From an uncultured SAR324 cluster bacterium (GTDB taxonomy: Bacteria > SAR324 > NAC60-12), in assembly GCA_902562015.1 (NCBI GenBank), contig CACERX010000038.1, forward strand, positions 1 to 12,825: 12,825 bases of DNA. Direction: 5' to 3'. Position numbers and translations under genes: made by a program. The notes under the pieces are model-generated. The model was not told the DNA's origin, searched no databases, and was given only the letters and a program-made list of their open reading frames with translations. Shown here in pieces: positions 1 to 7,134 of this stretch (within the stretch, counting starts at the first letter, position 1; each line of letters opens with the position of its first letter).

Positions 1-243
1 ACAGTCTTGGTTGTCTGGACCACAATTACAATAATTGTTCTCAAAATTTTTGATATTGTACTTGCAATGACTAACGGACAATGGAATACAGAAGTTTTGG
101 CAAATTTGATGTTTGACTGGATGTTCAGGGGAGGAGGTGATTCCGGAAGAGGAAGTGTGATGGCTATGATGATCATGATAGCGGTTATACCAATTATGAT
201 CTGGAACATACATAACTTCAGCAAGGATGAACAAGCTAGATGA
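1..243 (+). CDS. aglF: Alpha-glucoside ABC transporter permease, AglF-like (C-terminal part; 5' end outside window)
   Basis: This is the last 80 codons of an inner-membrane permease of the MalF/UgpA type that imports sugars with a binding protein, a partner permease and an ATPase. The reading frame is open from base 1, so the start lies upstream; the TTG at base 7 is an internal codon. Visible are the end of a transmembrane helix, the segment LKIFDIVLAMTNGQW and a last hydrophobic helix (VMAMMIMIAVIPIMIW) followed by a short charged cytoplasmic tail. The LKIFDIV..MTNGQWxTEVLANLMF pattern is typical of the AglF group of alpha-glucoside permeases. The stop codon overlaps the start of the next permease gene (ATGA), showing translational coupling. 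The aglF name rests on this tail and on the downstream aglG-aglA order. Another disaccharide (sucrose, trehalose, maltose) cannot be excluded as substrate. Confidence 0.85.
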   Translation, partial: TVLVVWTTITIIVLKIFDIVLAMTNGQWNTEVLANLMFDWMFRGGGDSGRGSVMAMMIMIAVIPIMIWNIHNFSKDEQAR

Positions 244-1391
244 ATATTCATTACATAAAAAGACTTAGTCTTGGCCGCTTAATCTCTTCTATTCTGTTGC
301 TGTTTCTGGTTCTGCTTTGGATTTTACCTACTGTTGGACTTCTTGTAAGCTCATTTAGGGATAAAGATCAACTTGCTATTACGGGATGGTGGACTGCGCT
401 TTCAACTACTGAAAGGGGTGAATTTAGAAGAACTGGGACAAAAGATAAGCAAGTTCAGCAAGGAGAAAAATACATTATTAAAGGAAATTTTTTAGATGTG
501 GGTGGAAAAACAATCCAGACATTCAGTACAAGTTTCAGAAATTTAACAGAGTACAATTCAGGTGAAACAGCAGAATTTAAAGATGGGAGTCTTTTCACTT
601 TACATGCGAATGGAAAATACGAATGGGTTTCAAATTCGCCTTTTAAGCACAAACGTGGCAAACGTGTTTTTTATGTTGTAAAAGTTCCTCCAACTTTTTC
701 CCTGGATAATTATCGAGAAGTGCTCAAGGCAGAGGGTGTTGGTCAATCATTCATAAATACGCTTAAAGTTACGATTCCTGCTACTGTAATTCCAATTATG
801 ATTGCCTCCTTTGCAGCTTACGCATTTGCATGGATGAAGTTTCCTGGGAAAAAAATTTTGTTTGTGACTGTGGTTGGTCTGCTTGTAGTTCCACTACAAA
901 TGTCATTAATTCCATTGCTAAGCATTTACAATGAAATTGGAAATTATTTTGGAGTCTCGGGAAAATCATATCCTGGAATTTGGTTTGCTCATACTGGCTT
1001 TGGGTTACCTCTAGCTATTTATTTGCTTCGTAATTACATGGGGAGTTTGCCTGGAGAAATTATAGAATCTGCGAGAATGGACGGTGCAACACATATGCAG
1101 ATTTTTTCACGAATAGTTTTACCTTTATCAGTTCCAGCACTTGCTTCGTTTTGTATTTTCCAATTTTTGTGGGTATGGAACGATTTACTTGTTGCTCTGG
1201 TTTTTCTTGGTAAAAAAGATGACCAAATTGTACTGACTTCAAAATTACGCGAACTTCTGGGATCACGCGGTGACAATTGGGAAATTTTAACTAGCAGTGC
1301 GTTCATATCAATAATAATTCCATTAATTGTTTTCTTTGTTTTGCAGCGTTACTTTGTTCGCGGTCTGGTTACAGGTTCAGTAAAATCCTAA
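240..1391 (+). CDS. aglG: Alpha-glucoside ABC transporter permease, AglG-like, with large extracytoplasmic insert
   Basis: This is the second inner-membrane permease of a carbohydrate ABC importer (MalG/UgpE type). It has 383 residues, about 100 more than an ordinary MalG-like permease of roughly 280. Helix 1 spans about residues 14-38. Residues 45-150 form a polar, beta-rich segment predicted to lie outside the cytoplasmic membrane. The core resumes at PTFSLDNYREVL (151-162), with further helices near 172-198, 205-228, 248-264, 300-322 and 353-369. The EAA loop that docks the ATPase is clear at 273-300 (EIIESARMDGA, then IFSRIVLPLSVPAL). The length and insert fit the AglG group of rhizobial alpha-glucoside transporters rather than MalG. 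The start ATG overlaps the aglF stop by 4 bases, with AAGGA about 12 bases upstream. No ATPase gene follows in this window, so it must lie upstream or elsewhere. Confidence 0.9.
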   Translation: MNIHYIKRLSLGRLISSILLLFLVLLWILPTVGLLVSSFRDKDQLAITGWWTALSTTERGEFRRTGTKDKQVQQGEKYIIKGNFLDVGGKTIQTFSTSFRNLTEYNSGETAEFKDGSLFTLHANGKYEWVSNSPFKHKRGKRVFYVVKVPPTFSLDNYREVLKAEGVGQSFINTLKVTIPATVIPIMIASFAAYAFAWMKFPGKKILFVTVVGLLVVPLQMSLIPLLSIYNEIGNYFGVSGKSYPGIWFAHTGFGLPLAIYLLRNYMGSLPGEIIESARMDGATHMQIFSRIVLPLSVPALASFCIFQFLWVWNDLLVALVFLGKKDDQIVLTSKLRELLGSRGDNWEILTSSAFISIIIPLIVFFVLQRYFVRGLVTGSVKS

Positions 1392-1442
1392 GTAAGTAAA
1401 AATATTATCAGGAATTTTTTTATAATTATTCAAGATTTTGTT

Positions 1443-3113
1443 ATGAACTTATTAAGTCTAAGTAAACACTCAAATGACTGGTGGAAATCAGCAGTTTTTT
1501 ACCAGATTTATCCAAGGAGCTTTTATGATTCAAATAATGACGGTATTGGTGACTTGAAAGGAATAATAGAAAAACTTGATCATTTAAACGATGGTAATGG
1601 CGGAGGTCTGGGTATTGACGCAATATGGATCTCACCATTTTTTCCTTCGCCTCAAGCAGATTTTGGCTACGATGTAAGTGACTACTGTGATGTAGATCCA
1701 ATTTTTGGATCAATTAAAGATTTTGACTTGCTTGTAAGTGAATCTCACAAGCGCTGCATAAGGGTAGTTATTGATTTAGTACTTAATCATTCTTCAGATC
1801 TGCATCCGTGGTTTGCTGAATCAAGACAAAACCGCACCAACGACAAAGCCGACTGGTATGTATGGGTTGATCCAGATCCTGATGGGAACCCTCCTAACAA
1901 TTGGCTGGCTGTTTTCGGAGGAGCAGCATGGACATATGATCCGCAGCGTGAACAATATTATTTACATAATTTTTTGCCTGAACAGCCTGACTTGAATTGG
2001 TACAATCCGGAGGTGAGGGAAGCTTTGGCAGGAGTAATACGTTTCTGGATGAACCGTGGTGTAGATGGATTTCGTCTGGATACAGCAAACTATTATGCAT
2101 TTGACCGTAAGCTGAGAGATAACCCAAAACGGCCGGAAGGCAGTGAAATCCTGGAGGAGGGTCAGGAAGCAAATCCTCTTAGTTCTTACGTTACCAAATA
2201 TTCAAAAGATCGCCCCGAAAATTTGGAATTTATCAAATTTCTGAGAAAAATTTTTGACGAGAAGGAGCATATTACTTCAATTGGTGAAATCGGGTCAGGT
2301 GAAGGCCTGAATTCAACGTTGAAATTGAGTGCCGATTATGTCAAACGAAAAGAAGGACTACATTTGGCTTACACATTTGCCCTGCTGAGTGAAAAGATGA
2401 ATGCAGACTATTTTGAACATGTCATAGAAATTACAGAGGAAGCAATCGAAGATGGCTGGCCTTGCTGGTCACTAGGCAACCACGATTGCAAAAGGATAAT
2501 GTCCCGCTACAAATGTTTTGCAGAACGTGAAGGATTTCAGCAAATGATGCTTTTACTAATACTTTCACTAAGGGGGACACCAATAATTTATTATGGCGAA
2601 GAAGTTGACATGCAGGAGTATGAAATTTCAAAAAATGAATTGATGGATCCTCAGGGAATCCGTTTCTGGCCTGATATTAAGGGACGTGATGGGTGTCGGC
2701 TTCCTTTTCCATGGGACTCAAAGGCACCGAATCAGGGCTTTAATAATGGGGCAAAACCATGGCTTCCTGCAGAAAACACTTTGACCCTTGAACAGGCAAT
2801 GTTAACAGAGGACAGTACCTTTAATGTTTTGAGGGAAATGCTAAAAATCCGTAAATCCAATCCTGCTTTGCGAAATGGGAATTACAGGAGGGTATTAAAC
2901 AATGGAGAATGTTTTGTTTTTGAAAGAAAAACAGATGAGCAAACATTACTGGTTGCAGCTAATTTCTCAATCGAAGAAAAGAAAATTGAATTTCCTTCAA
3001 AAATAAATATCGACCTTACTCCTAAAAACCTGAAACGCAGGTGTGCCTTAAGTGATCTTCAATTATCATTACCAGCATGCGGATATTTTTTAGGGCAAAA
3101 AGAGGAAGAATAA
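1443..3113 (+). CDS. aglA: Alpha-glucosidase, glycoside hydrolase family 13 (AglA-like)
   Basis: A 556-residue retaining alpha-glucosidase that releases glucose from imported alpha-glucosides. It has no signal peptide, so it acts in the cytoplasm. All four GH13 signature regions are present: region I DLVLNH at 111-116, region II GFRLDT with nucleophile D213, region III GEIGSG with acid/base E282, and region IV GNHD with D348 as transition-state stabiliser. The N-terminus (WWKSAVFYQIYPRSFYDSNNDGIGDLKGI) is standard for oligosaccharide-cleaving GH13 enzymes, and the C-terminal region after about 470 is a beta-domain. The residue after the nucleophile is Thr214; in this group Thr usually goes with alpha-1,4 (maltase-type) activity and Val with alpha-1,6 activity, so a maltase or sucrase-like specificity is inferred. 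It lies 51 bases after aglG on the same strand and is probably co-transcribed. The ribosome binding site before ATG 1443 is weak. Confidence 0.93.
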   Translation: MNLLSLSKHSNDWWKSAVFYQIYPRSFYDSNNDGIGDLKGIIEKLDHLNDGNGGGLGIDAIWISPFFPSPQADFGYDVSDYCDVDPIFGSIKDFDLLVSESHKRCIRVVIDLVLNHSSDLHPWFAESRQNRTNDKADWYVWVDPDPDGNPPNNWLAVFGGAAWTYDPQREQYYLHNFLPEQPDLNWYNPEVREALAGVIRFWMNRGVDGFRLDTANYYAFDRKLRDNPKRPEGSEILEEGQEANPLSSYVTKYSKDRPENLEFIKFLRKIFDEKEHITSIGEIGSGEGLNSTLKLSADYVKRKEGLHLAYTFALLSEKMNADYFEHVIEITEEAIEDGWPCWSLGNHDCKRIMSRYKCFAEREGFQQMMLLLILSLRGTPIIYYGEEVDMQEYEISKNELMDPQGIRFWPDIKGRDGCRLPFPWDSKAPNQGFNNGAKPWLPAENTLTLEQAMLTEDSTFNVLREMLKIRKSNPALRNGNYRRVLNNGECFVFERKTDEQTLLVAANFSIEEKKIEFPSKINIDLTPKNLKRRCALSDLQLSLPACGYFLGQKEEE

Positions 3114-3160
3114 AAAATAAGGCACATAACGGAAAATAAAAAGGCGTTATTCGTTGCCTT
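3107..3160 (-). terminator. Hairpin with T-rich tail between convergent genes (terminator for the lyase gene)
   Basis: An interrupted inverted repeat is visible: AAGGCA (3119-3124) pairs with TGCCTT (3155-3160), and ATAACG (3126-3131) pairs with CGTTAT (3145-3150), with an internal loop and a 13-nt apical loop. Read on the minus strand the stem is followed by TTATTTTTTATTC, the usual layout of an intrinsic terminator, so it should end the lyase transcript entering from 3193. On the plus strand no strong T-run follows, but the stem lies just after the glucosidase stop and may also protect or end that transcript. The T-tract overlaps the last codons of the glucosidase gene. Confidence 0.6.
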
Positions 3161-3192
3161 AGAAATTATAGTTTTTACTAGAAAAAGTCAGA

Positions 3193-4143
3193 TTATCGAG
3201 TGGGAAGTCTTGACTGTACTTCCTCATTTTTTTTAACCAAATTTTCAGCCATGCGCGCAGAAACTGCATCAATCATTTTACCGTCCAGTGAGGCTGCTCC
3301 TTTTCCTGCCTCAGCTGCTTCCTCAAGCGCAGTAATAATCCGCTTGGCTTGATCAACTTCAGCAGATGACGGAGAAAATACTGAGTTTACCAAGTCTATT
3401 TGTGATGGATGAATAGCCCATTTACCTTCGTAGCCTAAAGCAGAAGCTCTTTTTGCTGCTGCTTCAAGACCTTCAGGGTCTTTGAAATTACCATACGGCC
3501 CGTCAATTGGACGAAGACCATATGCCCGACAGGCAACCACTATGCGTGACATGGCATAGTGCAATTGGTCTCCAGGATAGTCTGGAGACAAGCCTCCAAT
3601 TTCTACTGTACGTGCCTGACAGCTTGCTGCAAAATCGCCTGATCCAAAATGCATCGCTTCCAGACGTCTGCTAGAGCCCGCAATAGATTCAACATTTGAA
3701 AGACCAAGCGCTGTTTCAATAAGTGCTTCAATACCTATTGGTTCAGTAATTCCAACTGCTTTTTCAATTTGAGTCAACAGTGCGTCCACCATATAGATAT
3801 CAGCTGGCACTCCAACTTTAGGAATCAGGATAGTATCTAAATTTTTACCTGCCTTCTCTACAACTTCGACAACATCTCGGTACATATACCGAGTGTCTAT
3901 CCCATTGGTCCGGAATGAAATGGTTTTTCCACTTCTCTGCCATTCAATGTCGTTGAGTGCTTCAATGATATTTTTTCTGGCCTTAAGCTTGTCTGATGAT
4001 GCAACCGCATCTTCAAGGTCTAAAAATACATAGTCCGCTTCGCTTTTAAATGCTTTTTCAAACATCCCTGGATTTGATCCAGGAACTGCTAGTTCACTCC
4101 GCTGCAGGCGCTGACTTACTGATTGATAAAATGTATGGCTCAT
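3193..4143 (-). CDS. Malyl-CoA / beta-methylmalyl-CoA lyase-like protein (HpcH/HpaI/CitE superfamily)
   Basis: A 316-residue TIM-barrel enzyme of the type that cleaves or forms the C-C bond of (3S)-malyl-CoA (acetyl-CoA plus glyoxylate) or beta-methylmalyl-CoA (propionyl-CoA plus glyoxylate). The N-terminal ELAVPGSNPGMFEKA and the DLEDAV motif (42-47) are family hallmarks. Substrate-binding R78 lies in FRTNG; metal ligands are expected to be E143 (LIET) and D170 (GSGDFAA). The KWAIHPSQ motif sits at 241-248, and D292 near the C-terminus may be the Asp contributed to the neighbouring subunit's active site in characterised lyases. Length and overall pattern closely match the Rhodobacter Mcl1 type. 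The related malyl-CoA thioesterase (Mcl2 type) and plain CitE-like proteins are alternatives that cannot be separated here. It stands alone, convergent with aglA and divergent from the dehydrogenase gene. No clear Shine-Dalgarno sequence precedes the ATG, but this start gives the usual family length. Confidence 0.85.
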   Translation of the reverse strand: MSHTFYQSVSQRLQRSELAVPGSNPGMFEKAFKSEADYVFLDLEDAVASSDKLKARKNIIEALNDIEWQRSGKTISFRTNGIDTRYMYRDVVEVVEKAGKNLDTILIPKVGVPADIYMVDALLTQIEKAVGITEPIGIEALIETALGLSNVESIAGSSRRLEAMHFGSGDFAASCQARTVEIGGLSPDYPGDQLHYAMSRIVVACRAYGLRPIDGPYGNFKDPEGLEAAAKRASALGYEGKWAIHPSQIDLVNSVFSPSSAEVDQAKRIITALEEAAEAGKGAASLDGKMIDAVSARMAENLVKKNEEVQSRLPTR

Positions 4144-4370
4144 ATTACAGGTTCAGTAATTTGCTGAATCTATTTTTAATTTTAAATTAACTCTTTCAGT
4201 GCTCTGTGAACAATAAAATCAAATACAGAATAAATAAAGCTTTTATTTATTCAACGTCTTTATTACTTTGTTCGTTAATGTTTCTGATCAAAAAAACTAT
4301 TTTAATATTTTGGGTTAGCAGAGTATTTTTCTTCCTGAAAATAGAATTAAATTAGTTATTCAAAATAAAG
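4144..4370. promoter_or_regulatory. Divergent intergenic control region between lyase and dehydrogenase genes
   Basis: These 227 bases separate two genes read away from each other, so both promoters should lie here. The stretch is very AT-rich and holds two symmetric sequences: an almost perfect 25-nt palindrome at 4228-4252 and a 15-nt one at 4176-4190 (TTAATTT-T-AAATTAA). A weaker repeat, TTCAG/CTGAA, lies at 4152-4168 close to the lyase start. I could not assign -35/-10 pairs with confidence. No small gene or RNA is apparent. Confidence 0.5.
4228..4252. repeat. 25-nt AT-rich palindrome (possible operator)
   Basis: The arms GAATAAATAAA (4228-4238) and TTTATTTATTC (4242-4252) are perfect 11-bp inverted repeats around a 3-base centre (GCT). 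The position, about midway between two divergent genes, suits a binding site for a dimeric regulator controlling both. A terminator role is unlikely because no gene reads into this region. AT-rich symmetry arises more easily by chance in AT-rich DNA, so the regulatory role is inferred. Confidence 0.5.
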
Positions 4371-5876
4371 ATGACAAAAAATATCGAAATTCAAAAACAG
4401 GGGATGGAATTTAAAAAATCTACTTCTTCTAAAGTTGAAAATAACAATACTCTAAAAGACAAACCAGACAGATCTTACAAAGTTCTGATTGCTGATTTGG
4501 TCGGTATGAAATTTGACCACAACGGGAATCCTGATTTCTCAGAAACGAGAAATTACATTGAAGAAAAAGGTGGCGTATTCCATCTAGGTCCAGTTGAAGA
4601 AGAGTCAGTTCTAGAGGAAGGCAAAATTCATTTTTTCTATCAGCCGGATTTAAGCCGAACAGATGAAATATTGCCTCAAACAGATAAAGGGCAGTATGAC
4701 GCACTTATTGCTGCCGCAACATTTTTTCCTAAAGAATCTGTGTTTAATGAAGGTGGCGTTCGTATTGGTGCAGGGACAGGAAACATGGGGAGTGCATCAT
4801 GGGGAGGAGGAGGAGGTAAAGGAGGAGTTGCTCCATTAATGAATACACCAAGTTTTAACAGCAGAGCTACCGCACAAATGGTTTTTAAAGCATTGTTGAA
4901 AACATCACCTGACTTAAATGTTGCCATGTTGCATCAGATGGTAACAGAAAATAATTTTGATACAGGCAAACAGCTTAAAGAATTCCCCACCGAAAAAATC
5001 GAGGGGAAACGTATCGGAATTATAGGATATGGCAACATTGGTAGAGAAGTAGCAAAAATCGCGCAGGTGTTCAATATGAAAGTTGTAGTACACGAGTCCC
5101 TTCCAAATCACCAAAAATGGATTGAATCAGAAGGATTCATTTACGCTAATACAATTGAAGAAGCTGCAAAGGGGTCTGACTTTATAAGTATTCACACTGG
5201 ATTAGGATCTCCAGATCTAAATACTGGTAAGTTTGCTAACGAAAGTATAATCGGTGAAAAAGTACTTAAATTACTCAATGAAGGAGCTGTAGTAATTAAT
5301 TACGATAGGGGAGAACTCATTGATGCCTCGGCTCTGGACAGGGCGCTCTCAATTGGTAAAGTTCGCTACGCAGCAATCGACGCAGATATATTTAAAAATC
5401 CTTACAATGGTGAAATCACTGGACCAATGAAACCATACATCGAACTAGAAAAAAAACATTCAGGAAAAATGGAACTCCTGCCACATGCTGCTGCTGACAC
5501 AGAACACATTTCAAGAGTTGAAGGTGCTAAACAGGCTGTGGATCAGATTTTTTCAGTAATAAAGTTTAAAAAGGTAATTAACCTGAAAGGAGATTTGCCT
5601 GTAGGTTACACTGATGAAGGAGCATCGACAGTTCACGGGGTTGGGAAAGTTACACAAAATAGATTATTTGAACTTTTACTAGATGATAATTTTATCAAAA
5701 ATATGCACCAGATTGCTGAAGAGGCAAATAATATTTTGGGGGAATTAGAATCTACTCAGAATCTTGAACTAAGGAAAGAGCTGATTGAACGTTACGGTTC
5801 AAAATTTATTCTTGCTTCCAATAAATATGCAACTTCAATGGAAATTGCCGGACTAAAAGGACCATATTCGGAATAG
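4371..5876 (+). CDS. Divergent D-isomer-specific 2-hydroxyacid dehydrogenase (phosphoglycerate-dehydrogenase-like)
   Basis: A 501-residue protein with the two-domain NAD-dependent 2-hydroxyacid dehydrogenase layout. The N-terminal substrate domain (about 36-180) includes the family segment ending MNTPSFNSRATAQM. The Rossmann domain starts at EGKRIGIIGYGNIGREVAKI, with the GxGxxG dinucleotide motif at 219-224. It ends with INYDRGELID (catalytic Arg R313) and LPHAAADT (catalytic His H372). The usual Glu in DVFxxEP is not at its standard spacing; the matching stretch reads DADIFKNPYNGE, with E348 a candidate after a six-residue shift. A Gly-rich run (WGGGGGKGG, 144-152) replaces the usual helix in the substrate domain. 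About 110 extra residues follow the catalytic core (392-501) and resemble no domain I can name. The substrate is unknown; serine biosynthesis is possible but not shown. M1 has only a weak ribosome site, and M12 is an alternative start. Confidence 0.8.
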   Translation: MTKNIEIQKQGMEFKKSTSSKVENNNTLKDKPDRSYKVLIADLVGMKFDHNGNPDFSETRNYIEEKGGVFHLGPVEEESVLEEGKIHFFYQPDLSRTDEILPQTDKGQYDALIAAATFFPKESVFNEGGVRIGAGTGNMGSASWGGGGGKGGVAPLMNTPSFNSRATAQMVFKALLKTSPDLNVAMLHQMVTENNFDTGKQLKEFPTEKIEGKRIGIIGYGNIGREVAKIAQVFNMKVVVHESLPNHQKWIESEGFIYANTIEEAAKGSDFISIHTGLGSPDLNTGKFANESIIGEKVLKLLNEGAVVINYDRGELIDASALDRALSIGKVRYAAIDADIFKNPYNGEITGPMKPYIELEKKHSGKMELLPHAAADTEHISRVEGAKQAVDQIFSVIKFKKVINLKGDLPVGYTDEGASTVHGVGKVTQNRLFELLLDDNFIKNMHQIAEEANNILGELESTQNLELRKELIERYGSKFILASNKYATSMEIAGLKGPYSE

Positions 5877-5893
5877 TTGTCAAATAGTACTTA

Positions 5894-7030
5894 TTACCTG
5901 AAGCGCTGAGATACATCATCAACTTCTTCTCCTGCCCCTGGGATTTTTGAATTCCTCCATTGCCTGAATAGCGAAGCTCCTCCTTCGATAAGTTTTTCCA
6001 ATCTATTCTGGTTAACTTCAGTATTGATTTCTATTACTTCCCAATCTTCAATTTTACCGCACAAATAGTCATCACTTGTCATTATTTCATCTACAAGCCC
6101 CTTCTCTTTTGCATCTGAGGCTAGCCAGTATTCTCCAGTTGCAATTTCGTCTATATCAACATCTGGACGTCCTTCTTTTATAACTTTCTTAAAAGCATCA
6201 TGAATTGCAGAGATATCATCCTGCATTTTCTGTTTCCCCTCCTTGGTTACTTTTGAAAAAGGGGTTACGGTCCTTTTGTATTTTCCTGCAGTAAACAAGT
6301 GGTAGTCCACTTCATTTTTTTGGAGAACACGATGGAAATTAGGTATGCCAGCAACAACACCAATTGACCCGACAATTGAGAATGGTGCCGCAATAATTTT
6401 GTCTGCAACTGCAGCCATCATGTAACCGCCGCTGGCAGCAACTGTATCCACACAGACTACGCAACGCAGTCCTGCTTTTTTCAATCTTTCCAGCTGAGAA
6501 CTGGCTAACCCGTACTGCGGGACCGCACCTCCAGGGCTAGTTAGGCGTATCACAATTTCGTCTGCAGGTTGTGCTATTTCCAGAAGAAATGAAATCTGAT
6601 CCCTGAGATGTTCCACTTCAGCCGCCATAATGTTTCCGATAAATGTCAGTACATAAACACAGTTTGAATGCTGCTTGAGAACTTCCTTAGTTTTCTGTCC
6701 ACCCTCCAGTTTTTTCCGTATATCCATTACGGTTTTTTCACTCTTTTCCTTATTTTTTTGTTTTTCCTCCTTGTCTTCCTTTTTTTTGGCCTTTTTTAAC
6801 AACTTTGTCGCATCTTTGGGCAAAAACTGCACAACATGAAGCTCCTTTTCCAGGTTTCTAAAATCACTTTCAAATCGGTGGTTCCAGTGCTTAAATGTTA
6901 AGTGCGGCTCCTTTTTGTGTCGCTTGCGTCTGAAAAAAATAAGTTTGAGAACTAAGGACAATCCGGCAAATAAAAAGATTGCTACTCCCGCGTTGTAAAA
7001 TGACCAGTACTGTTCCATAAATGCATTCAT
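5894..7030 (-). CDS. sohB: SohB-type membrane peptidase (family S49, signal peptide peptidase homologue)
   Basis: A 378-residue serine protease of the SppA/SohB family that degrades membrane or periplasmic peptides. One transmembrane helix lies at about 13-33, followed by a basic stretch. Residues 79-99 are an extremely charged Lys/Glu segment (KKAKKKEDKEEK, then QKNKEKSEK), forming a linker before the S49 domain, which starts near FIGNIMA (130-136). The active site is recognisable: SPGGAV at 165-170, nucleophile S200 in VAASGGYMMA, and the general-base Lys K252 in AGKYKRTVTPF. The Ser-52-Lys spacing fits SohB-type enzymes. The length is slightly above that of E. coli SohB, mainly through the charged linker. 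Its stop lies 17 bases from that of the convergent dehydrogenase gene. M5 is an alternative start; no strong ribosome binding site favours either. Confidence 0.88.
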   Translation of the reverse strand: MNAFMEQYWSFYNAGVAIFLFAGLSLVLKLIFFRRKRHKKEPHLTFKHWNHRFESDFRNLEKELHVVQFLPKDATKLLKKAKKKEDKEEKQKNKEKSEKTVMDIRKKLEGGQKTKEVLKQHSNCVYVLTFIGNIMAAEVEHLRDQISFLLEIAQPADEIVIRLTSPGGAVPQYGLASSQLERLKKAGLRCVVCVDTVAASGGYMMAAVADKIIAAPFSIVGSIGVVAGIPNFHRVLQKNEVDYHLFTAGKYKRTVTPFSKVTKEGKQKMQDDISAIHDAFKKVIKEGRPDVDIDEIATGEYWLASDAKEKGLVDEIMTSDDYLCGKIEDWEVIEINTEVNQNRLEKLIEGGASLFRQWRNSKIPGAGEEVDDVSQRFR

Positions 7031-7085
7031 GATGTTAAATCTATTTATTCCAAATATTACTCAATTAGGAAGAATTCAGATGATA

Positions 7086-7094
7086 TGTTAGAAT
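7086..7094 (+). promoter_or_regulatory. Candidate extended -10 promoter for the MFS gene
   Basis: The sequence TGTTAGAAT contains an extended -10 element (TGn followed by TAGAAT, one mismatch to TATAAT) in the 104-bp gap between the divergent sohB and MFS genes. It would give a leader of roughly 34 bases. The -35 region (TTAGGA, 18 bp upstream) is poor, as extended -10 promoters allow. A second, perfect TATAAT occurs at 7125-7130 but lies only four bases before the MFS start codon. Assignment rests on sequence match only. Confidence 0.35.
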
Positions 7095-7134
7095 AACCGC
7101 TATTTAATTAAAACATATTTATTTTATAATCTTA

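Noticed and set aside
1813..2631. Additional open frames on both strands inside the alpha-glucosidase gene
   Set aside because: All lie within the intact GH13 gene whose motifs confirm the plus-strand frame 1443-3113.
4152..4168. TTCAG/CTGAA inverted repeat near the lyase start as an operator
   Set aside because: Five-base arms with a 7-base spacer are expected by chance at this length; mentioned only within the control region.
4800..4829. GGA-repeat tract as a microsatellite or phase-variable repeat
   Set aside because: It encodes the Gly-rich stretch in frame with mixed codons (GGA, GGT, AAA) and is too short and impure for slippage switching.
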